In this document: piece after piece, positions 24,841 through 34,868 of the stretch
Layout of the letters: every line of letters begins with the position of its first letter
How positions within the stretch are numbered: the first letter of the stretch is position 1
NCBI GenBank assembly: GCA_016125385.1
Contig: WGLV01000011.1
Coordinates: forward strand, 146,936-210,935
DNA: 64,000 nucleotides
Source: a bacterium
Lineage (GTDB): Bacteria > Hinthialibacterota > Hinthialibacteria > Hinthialibacterales > Hinthialibacteraceae
Direction: 5' to 3'
The notes under the pieces: model-generated
What the model saw: the letters and a program-made list of their open reading frames with translations, nothing else
The model's database searches: none
What the model was told of the DNA's origin: nothing
Translations under genes and position numbers: made by a program

Positions 24841-26504
24841 CCCGCTCCGGCTTTGCGCTTGGCCTTGCGCGCTTCGCGTTCGGCCTTCATCCGCTCGATT
24901 TCCTTCTGTTCTTCTTCTTCGCGTTTTTTCTTGGCGTCTTCCAGTTCGATCATGCGGGCGAACACGCCGCCGCCCTTCAGGGTCTGTTTGACCTTATCGC
25001 TGAACGGACAGTTCTGATAGAGAAATTCGCGGAACCGTTTCTCCAGTTTGGGGATGCGGCGCGATTCGTACAATACCCATAGCTGATAACAATCGACGAA
25101 CACCTGTTTGAGATCTTTGCGCTGTTCTTTTTTATTGAACAACGCCAGCCATTTTCCGGTCAGCCCTTCGCTGAGCCAGTAGTGCATGGCGTCGGCCTTG
25201 GCCCATTCCCAGCGGTAATCGGCGACGCCCATCAACAGCGTCTTCATGCTGTTGCGCGGCGGAAACGCGCAGATGCACAATCGCGGACCGGTCGTCCCTT
25301 TTTTGCCGGGGCTCCACGGCTCCCAGCAGCCTGAGCGTTGCCCGTAGCCGGGCAGAACGATGAAGAGCGGCTGCACCACGGTGTCTTCGCCTTTGTATTT
25401 GCGGTTGAACATGATGTGGTCGCAGTTGAGAATCTTCTCCATCGCCTCTTTCATCCAGGCGCGCGTCACGACGGGGTTGTCGCGGCTGGGCGAACAATAC
25501 TCCTGCATCATGATGGTGACCTGGTTAGCGCGCGCCCCCACGCAAATGCGCTGCATCTGGGGGATGTTGATCATTTCGTATCCCAGCGCGGTGGCGCCGC
25601 GCGCGTTGGGGTCGGGTTTGCGGCCGTCCAGAGCCATCTCGTCGATTTCGCTGTAGCGCAGGTTTCCGCGCGAGATCTCCTCCAGCCATTCGTCCATGTA
25701 ATACACGCCGGAATCTTCCGGGCGGCTTTTATCGAGATAGAGCTGCTCCCACACGTCCATGCGATCGGCCATCAGTTTGTCGTCCAGCATGCCGTAGCGC
25801 ATAAAGAGCCGTTTTTCCCACGGCAGGTTTTCATGGGCGAGGCGCTTGCCCATCTTGTCGATCATTCGCCAGTAGAGCCCGGTCATCGAGTTCAGTACGT
25901 TCCGTTTCTGATCGGGTTCGCAGCCCGGCAGTTTTTCAAGCATGCCGAGCATTTCGTCTTTTTCTTCTTCGCCTTCCAGCACCGCACTGAGAAATTCGCC
26001 GGCTTCAAAATTAACGGATGGGGTGAATACGGTCGGCGCGGACGGTTCAGAGGGAGATTCGTCGTCATCGTTGAGCGCGTTGAAGTCGGTTTCCTGATCT
26101 TCATCCGAGTCCGGGTCAATATCGGGGCTCGTGGCGGGTGATTTGGCCTCGGCGTTTTCTTCTTTGGCGCGGATCGCTTCCTTGACGCGTTCGGTCGCGC
26201 CGGGGGCGGCTTTCTTTACGAAGGTATCGGAGCGTTCTTCCAGTTCAGGCGCCTTGGGGGCGGGTTTTTTGATGGCCTGTTTGACCATGCTGGCGGATTT
26301 GGCTTCTTCAGGCGCGGCCTCGGCCGTGTCTGGTTCCCGCGATGCGGTCGCCTCGCCGTTGGGCGATTTCACCAGTTTGACCAGCTTGGTTTTCAGCGCG
26401 TGAATCTGCAGGTCGCGCTTCTTCAGCAGCACCTGGTATTGTTTGACCTTGGTCTCCAGGCGTTTGATATATTCAACGATTTGCTCCCGGTTGGGCGCGG
26501 CCAT
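24837..26504 (-). CDS. Unknown 555-residue coiled-coil protein
   Basis: No family recognised. Residues 1-45 form a basic leucine-rich coiled coil (EYIKRLETKVKQYQVLLKK), 46-185 are a low-complexity Ala/Glu/Pro/Asp linker, about 186-490 a globular, Trp- and Cys-containing domain, and 500-555 a Lys/Glu-rich tail (AKKKREEEEQKEIERMKAER). Recognisable stretches in the globular part include SGCWEPWSPGKKGTTG and ADYRWEWAKADAMHYWLSEG. No signal peptide or membrane segment is seen. It heads an overlapping operon with sixA and recF, and has an extended -10 promoter about 190 bases upstream. The translation is clean and codon use resembles its neighbours, so it is a real gene. Confidence 0.8.
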   Translation of the reverse strand: MAAPNREQIVEYIKRLETKVKQYQVLLKKRDLQIHALKTKLVKLVKSPNGEATASREPDTAEAAPEEAKSASMVKQAIKKPAPKAPELEERSDTFVKKAAPGATERVKEAIRAKEENAEAKSPATSPDIDPDSDEDQETDFNALNDDDESPSEPSAPTVFTPSVNFEAGEFLSAVLEGEEEKDEMLGMLEKLPGCEPDQKRNVLNSMTGLYWRMIDKMGKRLAHENLPWEKRLFMRYGMLDDKLMADRMDVWEQLYLDKSRPEDSGVYYMDEWLEEISRGNLRYSEIDEMALDGRKPDPNARGATALGYEMINIPQMQRICVGARANQVTIMMQEYCSPSRDNPVVTRAWMKEAMEKILNCDHIMFNRKYKGEDTVVQPLFIVLPGYGQRSGCWEPWSPGKKGTTGPRLCICAFPPRNSMKTLLMGVADYRWEWAKADAMHYWLSEGLTGKWLALFNKKEQRKDLKQVFVDCYQLWVLYESRRIPKLEKRFREFLYQNCPFSDKVKQTLKGGGVFARMIELEDAKKKREEEEQKEIERMKAEREARKAKRKAGAG

Positions 26505-26691
26505 AAATAAATCCCCTGAAGCGGATAGTGTGGGCGGCGACGGAACTGCTCCCCGTGCTCAATGCGTTTCAAGACGGGCTGGCGCGAAAAACGCGATTCC
26601 CGTCCAAAATCACAAGATCATCCCAACGTTGCATGGGTCAAATCCGATTGGTGGACTGACCATTCATAGCAAGCGTAATAAAACGTGACCC

Positions 26692-26700
26692 ATTATAACA
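26692..26700 (-). promoter_or_regulatory. Extended -10 promoter for the sixA-recF operon
   Basis: On the minus strand TGTTATAAT (TGn plus a perfect TATAAT, hexamer at plus coordinates 26692-26697) gives a likely start near 26685 and a leader of about 180 bases before the 555-residue gene. No good -35 was found at 16-18 bases. The 10-base word GATTGGTGGA occurs on both sides of it in the same orientation (about 26646 and 26732). Otherwise the 26505-26789 gap shows nothing coding. Confidence 0.5.
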
Positions 26701-26789
26701 TTAAAGTATCGTGGGTGAAACATGAGATTTTGATTGGTGGATCGTAAATATAAGAGCGGGCAGGGTCAGGAGCGGATTGCCGCCAGATG

Positions 26790-27491
26790 TCACTTCGACC
26801 GGGCGGAGGCATGGTCTTCACGCCATGAGTTCATCATTTCATTGAGCCGGATGAATTCGCCCGCGGGGTCGCCGCCGTCGAAAATCGCCGCGCCGGAGAC
26901 GATTTCTTCCGCCCCCGCGTCATGGACGAAACGCAAGGTTTCCCGGTTGATGCCGCCGTCGACCTGGATGGTGAAGTCGTACCCGCTCCGTTCGCGAATC
27001 GCGGCCAGTTCCTCGATTTTGGGGAGGGTTTCTTTCAAAAACGCCTGGCCTGCGAAGCCGGGGTAAACCGTCATCACCAGCACCTGATCGACGATGGGAA
27101 GAATCGGCTCCAGTTTGGCCAGCGTGGTTGGCGGGCTGATCGCCGCACCCGCGCGTTTCCCGTGGTCTTTCAGCCATTGCAGGTCTTTTTTCATGTCGCC
27201 CGACGAGGTTTCGACATGAAGGGTCACGCTGCGCACGCGCGGTTTGTTGAACCATTTCATCTGAGTGGATGGGTTGGTCACCATCAGGTGGGCGTCGAAC
27301 TCGCAATTGACGCTGTCACCCAGGCTATCGATGATCAACGGCCCGATGGTGATGTTCGGCACGAAGTGCCCGTCCATCACGTCATAGTGAAACACGTGCG
27401 CGCCCGCCTGCTCCATCGAGCGGATGGTTTCACCAAGCCGGTCGAACGGCGCGGATAACAGCGAGGGCAATAGAATCGGGCGTTTTGTCAT
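26790..27491 (-). CDS. rpe: Ribulose-phosphate 3-epimerase
   Basis: Interconverts ribulose 5-phosphate and xylulose 5-phosphate in the pentose phosphate pathway. The 233-residue TIM barrel has LLPSLLSAPFDRL (catalytic Ser), HVFHYDVMDGHFVPNITIG with the metal-binding His and Asp, DAHLMVTNPSTQM, VYPGFAGQAF with the phosphate loop, and VDGGINRETL with the second catalytic Asp. Rpe usually reads PSILSADF; the variant LLSAPF keeps the Ser but replaces the Asp, which is not catalytic. Last gene of the folP-cdaA operon. Confidence 0.95.
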   Translation of the reverse strand: MTKRPILLPSLLSAPFDRLGETIRSMEQAGAHVFHYDVMDGHFVPNITIGPLIIDSLGDSVNCEFDAHLMVTNPSTQMKWFNKPRVRSVTLHVETSSGDMKKDLQWLKDHGKRAGAAISPPTTLAKLEPILPIVDQVLVMTVYPGFAGQAFLKETLPKIEELAAIRERSGYDFTIQVDGGINRETLRFVHDAGAEEIVSGAAIFDGGDPAGEFIRLNEMMNSWREDHASARSK

Positions 27492-27529
27492 TCGTTCTGC
27501 TTCGTAGTGCGGTGAGATTCCGGCGCCGG

Positions 27530-28261
27530 TCAGGCGGCGCGTCCGGCTTCATTCAACAGGGTTTTCATCTCGCGGACGGCTCGCTCCATCCCCACCATGA
27601 CGGCCATGCCGATGATGCTGTGTCCGGTATGGAGCCAGCCGATCGCCGGCAGCGCGGCCACACGGGTGGTGTTGGTGTAATGCAGCCCGTGCCCGGCGTT
27701 GACTTTCAACCCGAGGCCGCGGGCATGTTCGGCGGCGTTGACCACGATCTGGAACTCGTGGTCTTCGGCTTCGCGCGTTTTCGCGTTCGAATACGGCCCT
27801 GTGTGGATTTCGACCGTCTGCGCGCCCAGGCTGTGAGCGGCGGTGATCTGATCGGCTTCGGCGTCGATGAAGATGCTGACGTCGATGCCGGCGTCGAGCA
27901 GCGGGTCGATCAAGGGTTGAAGTTTGGCTTCACGCCCGGCGACGGCCAGCCCGCTTTCCGTGGTGCGTTCTTCGCGCAATTCGGGGACCAGCGTGCAACA
28001 CTCGGGTTTGACGTCCAGCGCGAGTTTGACCATCTCGGGCGTCAGCGCCATTTCCAGCGTGAAGGGAATCCGTAGTACCTGCTTGAGCAGATACACGTCG
28101 CGGTCCTGAATGTGGCGGCGGTCTTCACGGGGATGGACGGTGATGCCGTCGGCGCCGCCCAGTTGAGCGAGAATGGCCGCTTCAACCGGGTCGGGATACG
28201 CCGTGTCTCTGGATTGCCGCAGTGTGGCGATGTGATCGATATTGACGGACAGTTTCGCCAT
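27530..28261 (-). CDS. pdxJ: Pyridoxine 5'-phosphate synthase PdxJ
   Basis: Condenses 3-amino-2-oxopropyl phosphate with deoxyxylulose 5-phosphate in de novo vitamin B6 synthesis. The 243-residue protein begins AKLSVNIDHIATLRQSR, with the typical NxDH start and GADGITVHPREDRRHI, and continues with VTLVPE-like CTLVPELREE and VNAGHGLHYTNT. All the family blocks are in place and length is normal. The ybbR stop is 7 bases upstream, so the genes are co-transcribed. Confidence 0.97.
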   Translation of the reverse strand: MAKLSVNIDHIATLRQSRDTAYPDPVEAAILAQLGGADGITVHPREDRRHIQDRDVYLLKQVLRIPFTLEMALTPEMVKLALDVKPECCTLVPELREERTTESGLAVAGREAKLQPLIDPLLDAGIDVSIFIDAEADQITAAHSLGAQTVEIHTGPYSNAKTREAEDHEFQIVVNAAEHARGLGLKVNAGHGLHYTNTTRVAALPAIGWLHTGHSIIGMAVMVGMERAVREMKTLLNEAGRAA

Positions 28262-28268
28262 GAAATCG

Positions 28269-29027
28269 CTACTTTCGCTCTGAATAGGTCAATGTGACGG
28301 TGACGCCATGAACGTTGGAGTCAGCGGGATGTATATCATACGGCCCCGAGGGAATATCCAAAGGCAGATAGATCGGCGGCGTATCGGGTGGAATCAGATC
28401 GAGAATCAGCGCCTGGGTTGAAACCGATTCGATCCGGTCGAGCGCGTCGCGGGGGCCGGTGAGCCGGATCGAGGGAGGACTCACCGACAGCGACTTGAGC
28501 ACGAAACGCTCGGGCGGCGTCCCCTGAGTCGGCGTCACGATTTTGACCACTTTTTCAATACGATATAACGGAATCAGAATCTGGTTGGAGTCGGAGTTTT
28601 CAGGCGGCGATTGCGGCGCCGTCATTTCCCACGGCTGGACTTGAATCTTCACCTGTCTTGGACGGATCGAATCCTCAACCACCGAAATCCGGCTGCGGTC
28701 GCCCGGTTCAAGCGGCGTACGGAACATCTCGTTACCCAGCAGCAGAACCACCGGGTCTCCGTTCTCTGAAAAATGGACGCTCGACAGGTCGACGCGGAAG
28801 CTGGACTGATCGGACCGCACCAGTTCAATCGTGTTGCGCGGCCCCTGAATGGCGAGCGAAGCCCGCGCGGGCGTCCAGTTCTCCGGCAGCGTCCAGTTGG
28901 GTGGGACGTGCTCGATGGTGACCGGGATGTTGGTCAGGGTACGCCGCTGAATGCGCTCCTGACCCTTGATGTACACCAGCCCGATCGCCAGCATCAGGGA
29001 AAGAATTAATATCGTCCGGTTTGACAT
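28269..29027 (-). CDS. cdaR: YbbR-domain protein (CdaR-like)
   Basis: A 252-residue protein with an N-terminal membrane helix (about residues 5-20, ILILSLMLAIGLVYI) and extracytoplasmic YbbR repeats: IPVTIEHVPPNWT...ASLAIQGPRNTIELV is one and LKSLSVSPPSIRLTGPRDALDRIESV the second, followed by an incomplete strand at the end. YbbR proteins (CdaR) bind and regulate the diadenylate cyclase CdaA, encoded immediately upstream here. Two to three repeats are fewer than in Firmicutes. The call rests on the repeat pattern and on the cdaA neighbour. Confidence 0.85.
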   Translation of the reverse strand: MSNRTILILSLMLAIGLVYIKGQERIQRRTLTNIPVTIEHVPPNWTLPENWTPARASLAIQGPRNTIELVRSDQSSFRVDLSSVHFSENGDPVVLLLGNEMFRTPLEPGDRSRISVVEDSIRPRQVKIQVQPWEMTAPQSPPENSDSNQILIPLYRIEKVVKIVTPTQGTPPERFVLKSLSVSPPSIRLTGPRDALDRIESVSTQALILDLIPPDTPPIYLPLDIPSGPYDIHPADSNVHGVTVTLTYSERK

Positions 29028-29093
29028 ATCGTTTGCGTCCGTCCTGTCAGAAACTACGGTTCCGGCGCCGCTTCGGTATAAAGCCGGATGAGA

Positions 29094-29867
29094 TTACGAA
29101 CTCGCTCCCTTGTTAATGACATTGGTTAGAATCGACTGAATCTTGGAATGGTCGATGTCGCGCGTGATGCGTCCATTGATCGCCAGTGAGATGGCGCCGG
29201 TTTCTTCCGAGACGATGACCGTGACTGAATCGGTCTCTTCAGCCAGCCCCAGCGCCGCGCGGTGGCGCGTGCCCAGGCTGCTTTCGATCTCTTCGCGTTC
29301 ACTCAGCGGCAACAGGCACGCCGCCGCCGCCAGCCGGCCCTCCCGGATAATCACCGCGCCGTCGTGCAGGGGCGTCAGGGGTGAAAAGATCGACACCAGC
29401 AGTTCAGACGAGACCAGACTGTCGAGTTTGATTCCGGTGTCGATGAAGCCCTGCAGGCTGGCGCCGCGCTCGAACACGATCAGGCAGCCGATATGACGCC
29501 GCGACAACACCTGAACCGCCTGAGCGGCTTCGGCGGATACCGGATCGTGAAGGTTCCGCGTCTTTCGGAGAAGCCTCATCTGCATCAGCCGAGCGACCGA
29601 CCGGCGCATCTCCGGAGCGTAAATGATGACCAGCCCGACGAAGATCGGCATCTGGGCGGTGGTGAGAAACCAGTTTACGGTGTACAGATCGAGCAGTTTG
29701 GAGAGGTAAACGCCCGCCATCAGCAGCACGAGAAACTGGAATACGTGCATGGCGCGGGTTCCGCGAATCGCTTTCAGCACGACGTAAAAAATCATCCACA
29801 GGATGACGATCTCCGCCGCCGCCCTTACGCCGTCAACGCCGAAAGATTTGATCCAGAACGATTCGAT
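29094..29867 (-). CDS. cdaA: Diadenylate cyclase CdaA (non-standard start predicted)
   Basis: Membrane enzyme making cyclic di-AMP. The DAC domain has LHDGAVII and GTRHRAALGLAEETDS, the two catalytic motifs, after membrane helices including VFQFLVLLMAGVYLSKLLDL and IFVGLVIIYAPEMRRSV. The first in-frame ATG (29795) would begin at MIFYVVLKAIRGTRA and cut off half of helix 1. In-frame sequence continues upstream as ESFWIKSFGVDGVRAAAEI, a normal CdaA N-terminus, but no ATG, GTG or TTG lies in it. AGGAG at 29876-29880 is 8 bases before an ATC at 29865-29867, giving 257 residues; this is the best start unless the base is an assembly error. Confidence 0.9.
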   Translation of the reverse strand: MESFWIKSFGVDGVRAAAEIVILWMIFYVVLKAIRGTRAMHVFQFLVLLMAGVYLSKLLDLYTVNWFLTTAQMPIFVGLVIIYAPEMRRSVARLMQMRLLRKTRNLHDPVSAEAAQAVQVLSRRHIGCLIVFERGASLQGFIDTGIKLDSLVSSELLVSIFSPLTPLHDGAVIIREGRLAAAACLLPLSEREEIESSLGTRHRAALGLAEETDSVTVIVSEETGAISLAINGRITRDIDHSKIQSILTNVINKGASS

Positions 29868-29888
29868 GGTTCTCGCTCCTCTCCACAG

Positions 29889-30755
29889 TTACTCGGTGAT
29901 GAATCGCTCGCGTACAATCGCGTCCGCCACGACAACCGCGTCGCGGATCGCCTTGACGTGATGAACGCGGATCACGTTCGCGCCGCGTAATACGCCCGCC
30001 GCGCAGGCGCCCGCCGTACCCCAGTCGCGATCGAGCGGTTCGCGGCCCGTCGCCCGTCCGATAAATGACTTGCGCGAGACGCCCAAAACCAGCGGGCGCC
30101 CGGCGAGCCGTAACTCACCGAGCCGGTTAATCAGCGTCAGGTTTTGTTCGGCGGTTTTGCTGAATCCGATTCCCGGATCGAAAGCGAGTTGCGCGGGTGA
30201 AACGCCCGCCTCGAGAGCGATCTGTTGCTGGCGCTCGAAAAACGCCCTGATCTCACCGATCGGGTCGTCGTATTCAGTGAACGATTGCATGGTGCGCGGG
30301 GTTCCGCGCATGTGCATTACGATCAGCCCCGCGCCGCTTTGCGCCGAGAGCTCGGCCAGGCGCGGCTCCTGCTGCAGCCCGCTGATGTCGTTGATTACAG
30401 CGGCGCCCGCTTCAAGGGCGCGAGCCGCCACCTCGTATTTCACGGTATCGATGGAAAGGGGAAACCCCTGGCGTCCGGCGATTTCTTCGACGACCGGCTT
30501 GACCCGGCGCCATTCTTCATCCGCGGATGCGGGAGCCGCCCCGGGCCGGGACGATTCGCCCCCCGCGTCAATGAGATGCGCGCCCTCATGGATCAACCGC
30601 TCCGCTTGCCGGATGGCGTCCGTTGCGTTGAAAAACCGTCCTCCATCGCTGAAGGAATCGGGCGTCGCGTTCACGACGCCCATCATCAGCGCGCCGTCTC
30701 CCCAATTCAATACGTGGCGTCCACAGCGCCACCTTCCGTCATTCGATGCGTCCAC
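29889..30755 (-). CDS. folP: Dihydropteroate synthase FolP
   Basis: Condenses p-aminobenzoate with the pterin pyrophosphate in folate synthesis; target of sulfonamides. The 288-residue TIM barrel has MMGVVNATPDSFSDGGRF, LIDAGGESSRPGA, FPLSIDTVKYEVA, INDISGLQ, VMHMRGTPRTMQ, AFDPGIGFSKTAEQN and GVSRKSFIG, all the conserved blocks. The start is a GTG at 30755, needed to include the N-terminal strand ending at the ALMMG segment. ftsH lies 62 bases upstream, a frequent neighbour. Confidence 0.97.
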   Translation of the reverse strand: MDASNDGRWRCGRHVLNWGDGALMMGVVNATPDSFSDGGRFFNATDAIRQAERLIHEGAHLIDAGGESSRPGAAPASADEEWRRVKPVVEEIAGRQGFPLSIDTVKYEVAARALEAGAAVINDISGLQQEPRLAELSAQSGAGLIVMHMRGTPRTMQSFTEYDDPIGEIRAFFERQQQIALEAGVSPAQLAFDPGIGFSKTAEQNLTLINRLGELRLAGRPLVLGVSRKSFIGRATGREPLDRDWGTAGACAAGVLRGANVIRVHHVKAIRDAVVVADAIVRERFITE

Positions 30756-30817
30756 GATGGCGTACCGGTTTCCATGACCGGCTTTGCGCCGGCGCCGCCC
30801 GCGAGGGGGCGGATCGT

Positions 30818-32806
<1,989 letters not shown>

Positions 32807-33146
32807 GATCGCTAACCCTCTTTAAAACGGTCCTTTGATGGTCGCCGAAAACGACGGACGTGTGTATGTCATGGTTGATTCGACTTGTGTTACGGGCGTT
32901 GGTCGCCGGTCCCGTATTCGCCAGGCGAGACCCGCTCGGGGCGGGACGAAAAAGCCGTGATCGAACACGGCGCCTGTGATGGATTACAGTATACCTTCTT
33001 TCGCCTGAGAAACTGGAGTTTTCGGCTGATTTTTTCCTGAAAAATGAGTGAATAAGTCTACGTCCATTTCGCGGCATGTCAAGCGATTGCTTGGCAAAGG
33101 TCATGCCATAATCGCCATGTTTGCCGCCGGACGATTGTAAACTGGA
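32807..33146 (-). promoter_or_regulatory. ftsH promoter and long leader
   Basis: A 340-base gap without a gene. On the minus strand TTGACA (plus 33077-33082, perfect) is followed after 16 bases by TAGACT (33055-33060), giving a start near 33048 and a leader of about 240 bases. The leader has GC-rich inverted segments around 32890-32970 but no riboswitch consensus was recognised. A TATACT at about 32990 lacks a -35. Confidence 0.5.
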
Positions 33147-34868
33147 TCATTTCATTTCAGAATTCTCTACTTCCGTGATGAAAAGGGGCAATTGAATCGC
33201 TTCTGCGTTCCATGCCTGCGCGAGCGCCTCCAATGCGGGAATCGGTTCGTCACTGAAATAAACGATCACGGATGGCTTCATTAACGCTTCCGATAGCCGC
33301 CCTGTCCGGATTTCCTCGATCCGCTGTGCGCTGACCGGCTCGCCCCGCGACGCCCGATCCAGATCGGCGATGTCGTTAAACTCGCTGAGATAACTTGATC
33401 TATAGGCGCTCAGTCTGGAAAATTCGGTCACGTAGACCGGTTGATGATGCCGCGTCTGATGATAGAGCTGTAAACCGCTGAGCGCCGTTGGTTGAATCGG
33501 AAGCTCCAGCACGGGGCCGTCCGCATCCAATTCCAATCCGGCTTCTTCAACATGCGCTACGCGAGGAGGCCGCCAGCCCGTCTCCAGCAGAATCACCGCT
33601 GCCAGCAGAATCACCGCCGCCATGCGTCCCCAGGCGGAGAGTCGTTGTGAGGCGTCTTTCCATCCAATCGCCGCAATCAGAGCCCATGCGCAAAAACCGA
33701 GGTAGGCGAACCGTGTGAACACCCTCATGGAATTCAGCATGGGCGTGACCCGATACAACGCGGCGGGTGAATAGACGGGAAAACCCAGCACGGAGAGCGG
33801 CGCACCATTCAGCTTGATGACCGGACCCAGCGAAATCAGAAAATAGACCGCGCTGACCAGCATCAGGAATCGGATGGAGCTGTTTTTTCGCCCAAGCCAG
33901 GCGCCCCAGGCGCCCAGCGTCAGCAGAACGAAACCGGGATGCAGCCTGAACTCCGGCTCATCCGGCGCATGGATGCCAAGCCGAGGCAGAAGTGGAGCGG
34001 GCAGGGCGAGATGAGCCAGATCGAGCGACCAGTACGCCGCTATCGGGATCGGCGTCGAGGCGCCGCGCGGCTGGGGAATCGTTTTGTTGAAAGGATAAAA
34101 ATAGACGAACAGCGCCGCCGCCGCGATCAACAACGCGCTTGAGGCGTGGCGTATTAACCGGACGCGTTCGCTGGAAGCGGATTGACGCAGCGCCCACCCC
34201 TCGCGTAGAACCCAGTAAATCCCCGCGAACACGCCAAAATACCAGCAGCTGAACGCAGTCCATATCCACGCCGCACCCAGAGCGGCGCCGCGCCGCGCCG
34301 AAGGCGCTTCATACAGCCGGTCGCACAGCCACAGGCTGAGAAACAGCGTTTGCGTTGAAAACAGGTTGAGATGAATAAGATGGTTGTAGCGGAACGGTCC
34401 GAACCCGGCGACGAATCCAACCAGCGCCGCGCCCCAGAAGCCCGCGCCCCAGCCCCGCGCCCATAGCGCCGCGAACACGCCGGTCAGCGCCGTCCAGATC
34501 ACAAACAACAGGTTGTAAGCCAGCGAGGGGCCGCCCAGCGCGGTGACCGGCGCCGCCAGCAGTCCATTCGCCAGCGAGAGGGTATGCGACCGCAGCCCGC
34601 ACCCCCACGGATAAAATACCAGATCGCAATCCAGGGGTGAGACATGCCGCACGAATACGGCATAATAGACCCACCACAGATTCCAGAGATTGGTCCCCTT
34701 GTCGCCCAGCGGCGTCTCCGCCAGATGGCCGCCGGGCGAGACCAGCAGCGGATAATTCAACGCGATGGCGCAGATCGAAAACAACAGCATCCAGCCCGCC
34801 GGACCATTCAGCCGGGCCGCGCGCGCCGCCGGCGCCGCGCTGGCGGTGGTTTCGCTGGCCGTGTTCAT
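33147..34868 (-). CDS. Multi-pass GT-C-like membrane protein
   Basis: A 573-residue protein with roughly ten to twelve hydrophobic segments and a soluble C-terminal region from about 480. The first loop contains GDKGTNLWNLWWVYYAVFV, where Asp and the Trp-rich pattern recall GT-C glycosyltransferases and related membrane enzymes that use a lipid-linked sugar. A long extracytoplasmic tail follows the last helix. No defined family is recognised, so function in glycan transfer is a guess from topology and the neighbouring glycan genes. The ATG at 34868 has AGGG close upstream; an internal ATG at 34790 would shorten it by 26 residues and reduce its overlap with the divergent gene. Confidence 0.7.
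   Translation of the reverse strand: MNTASETTASAAPAARAARLNGPAGWMLLFSICAIALNYPLLVSPGGHLAETPLGDKGTNLWNLWWVYYAVFVRHVSPLDCDLVFYPWGCGLRSHTLSLANGLLAAPVTALGGPSLAYNLLFVIWTALTGVFAALWARGWGAGFWGAALVGFVAGFGPFRYNHLIHLNLFSTQTLFLSLWLCDRLYEAPSARRGAALGAAWIWTAFSCWYFGVFAGIYWVLREGWALRQSASSERVRLIRHASSALLIAAAALFVYFYPFNKTIPQPRGASTPIPIAAYWSLDLAHLALPAPLLPRLGIHAPDEPEFRLHPGFVLLTLGAWGAWLGRKNSSIRFLMLVSAVYFLISLGPVIKLNGAPLSVLGFPVYSPAALYRVTPMLNSMRVFTRFAYLGFCAWALIAAIGWKDASQRLSAWGRMAAVILLAAVILLETGWRPPRVAHVEEAGLELDADGPVLELPIQPTALSGLQLYHQTRHHQPVYVTEFSRLSAYRSSYLSEFNDIADLDRASRGEPVSAQRIEEIRTGRLSEALMKPSVIVYFSDEPIPALEALAQAWNAEAIQLPLFITEVENSEMK

Noticed and set aside
32807..33054. Riboswitch in the ftsH leader
   Set aside because: The leader is long and has GC-rich pairs, but no known aptamer core was recognised.
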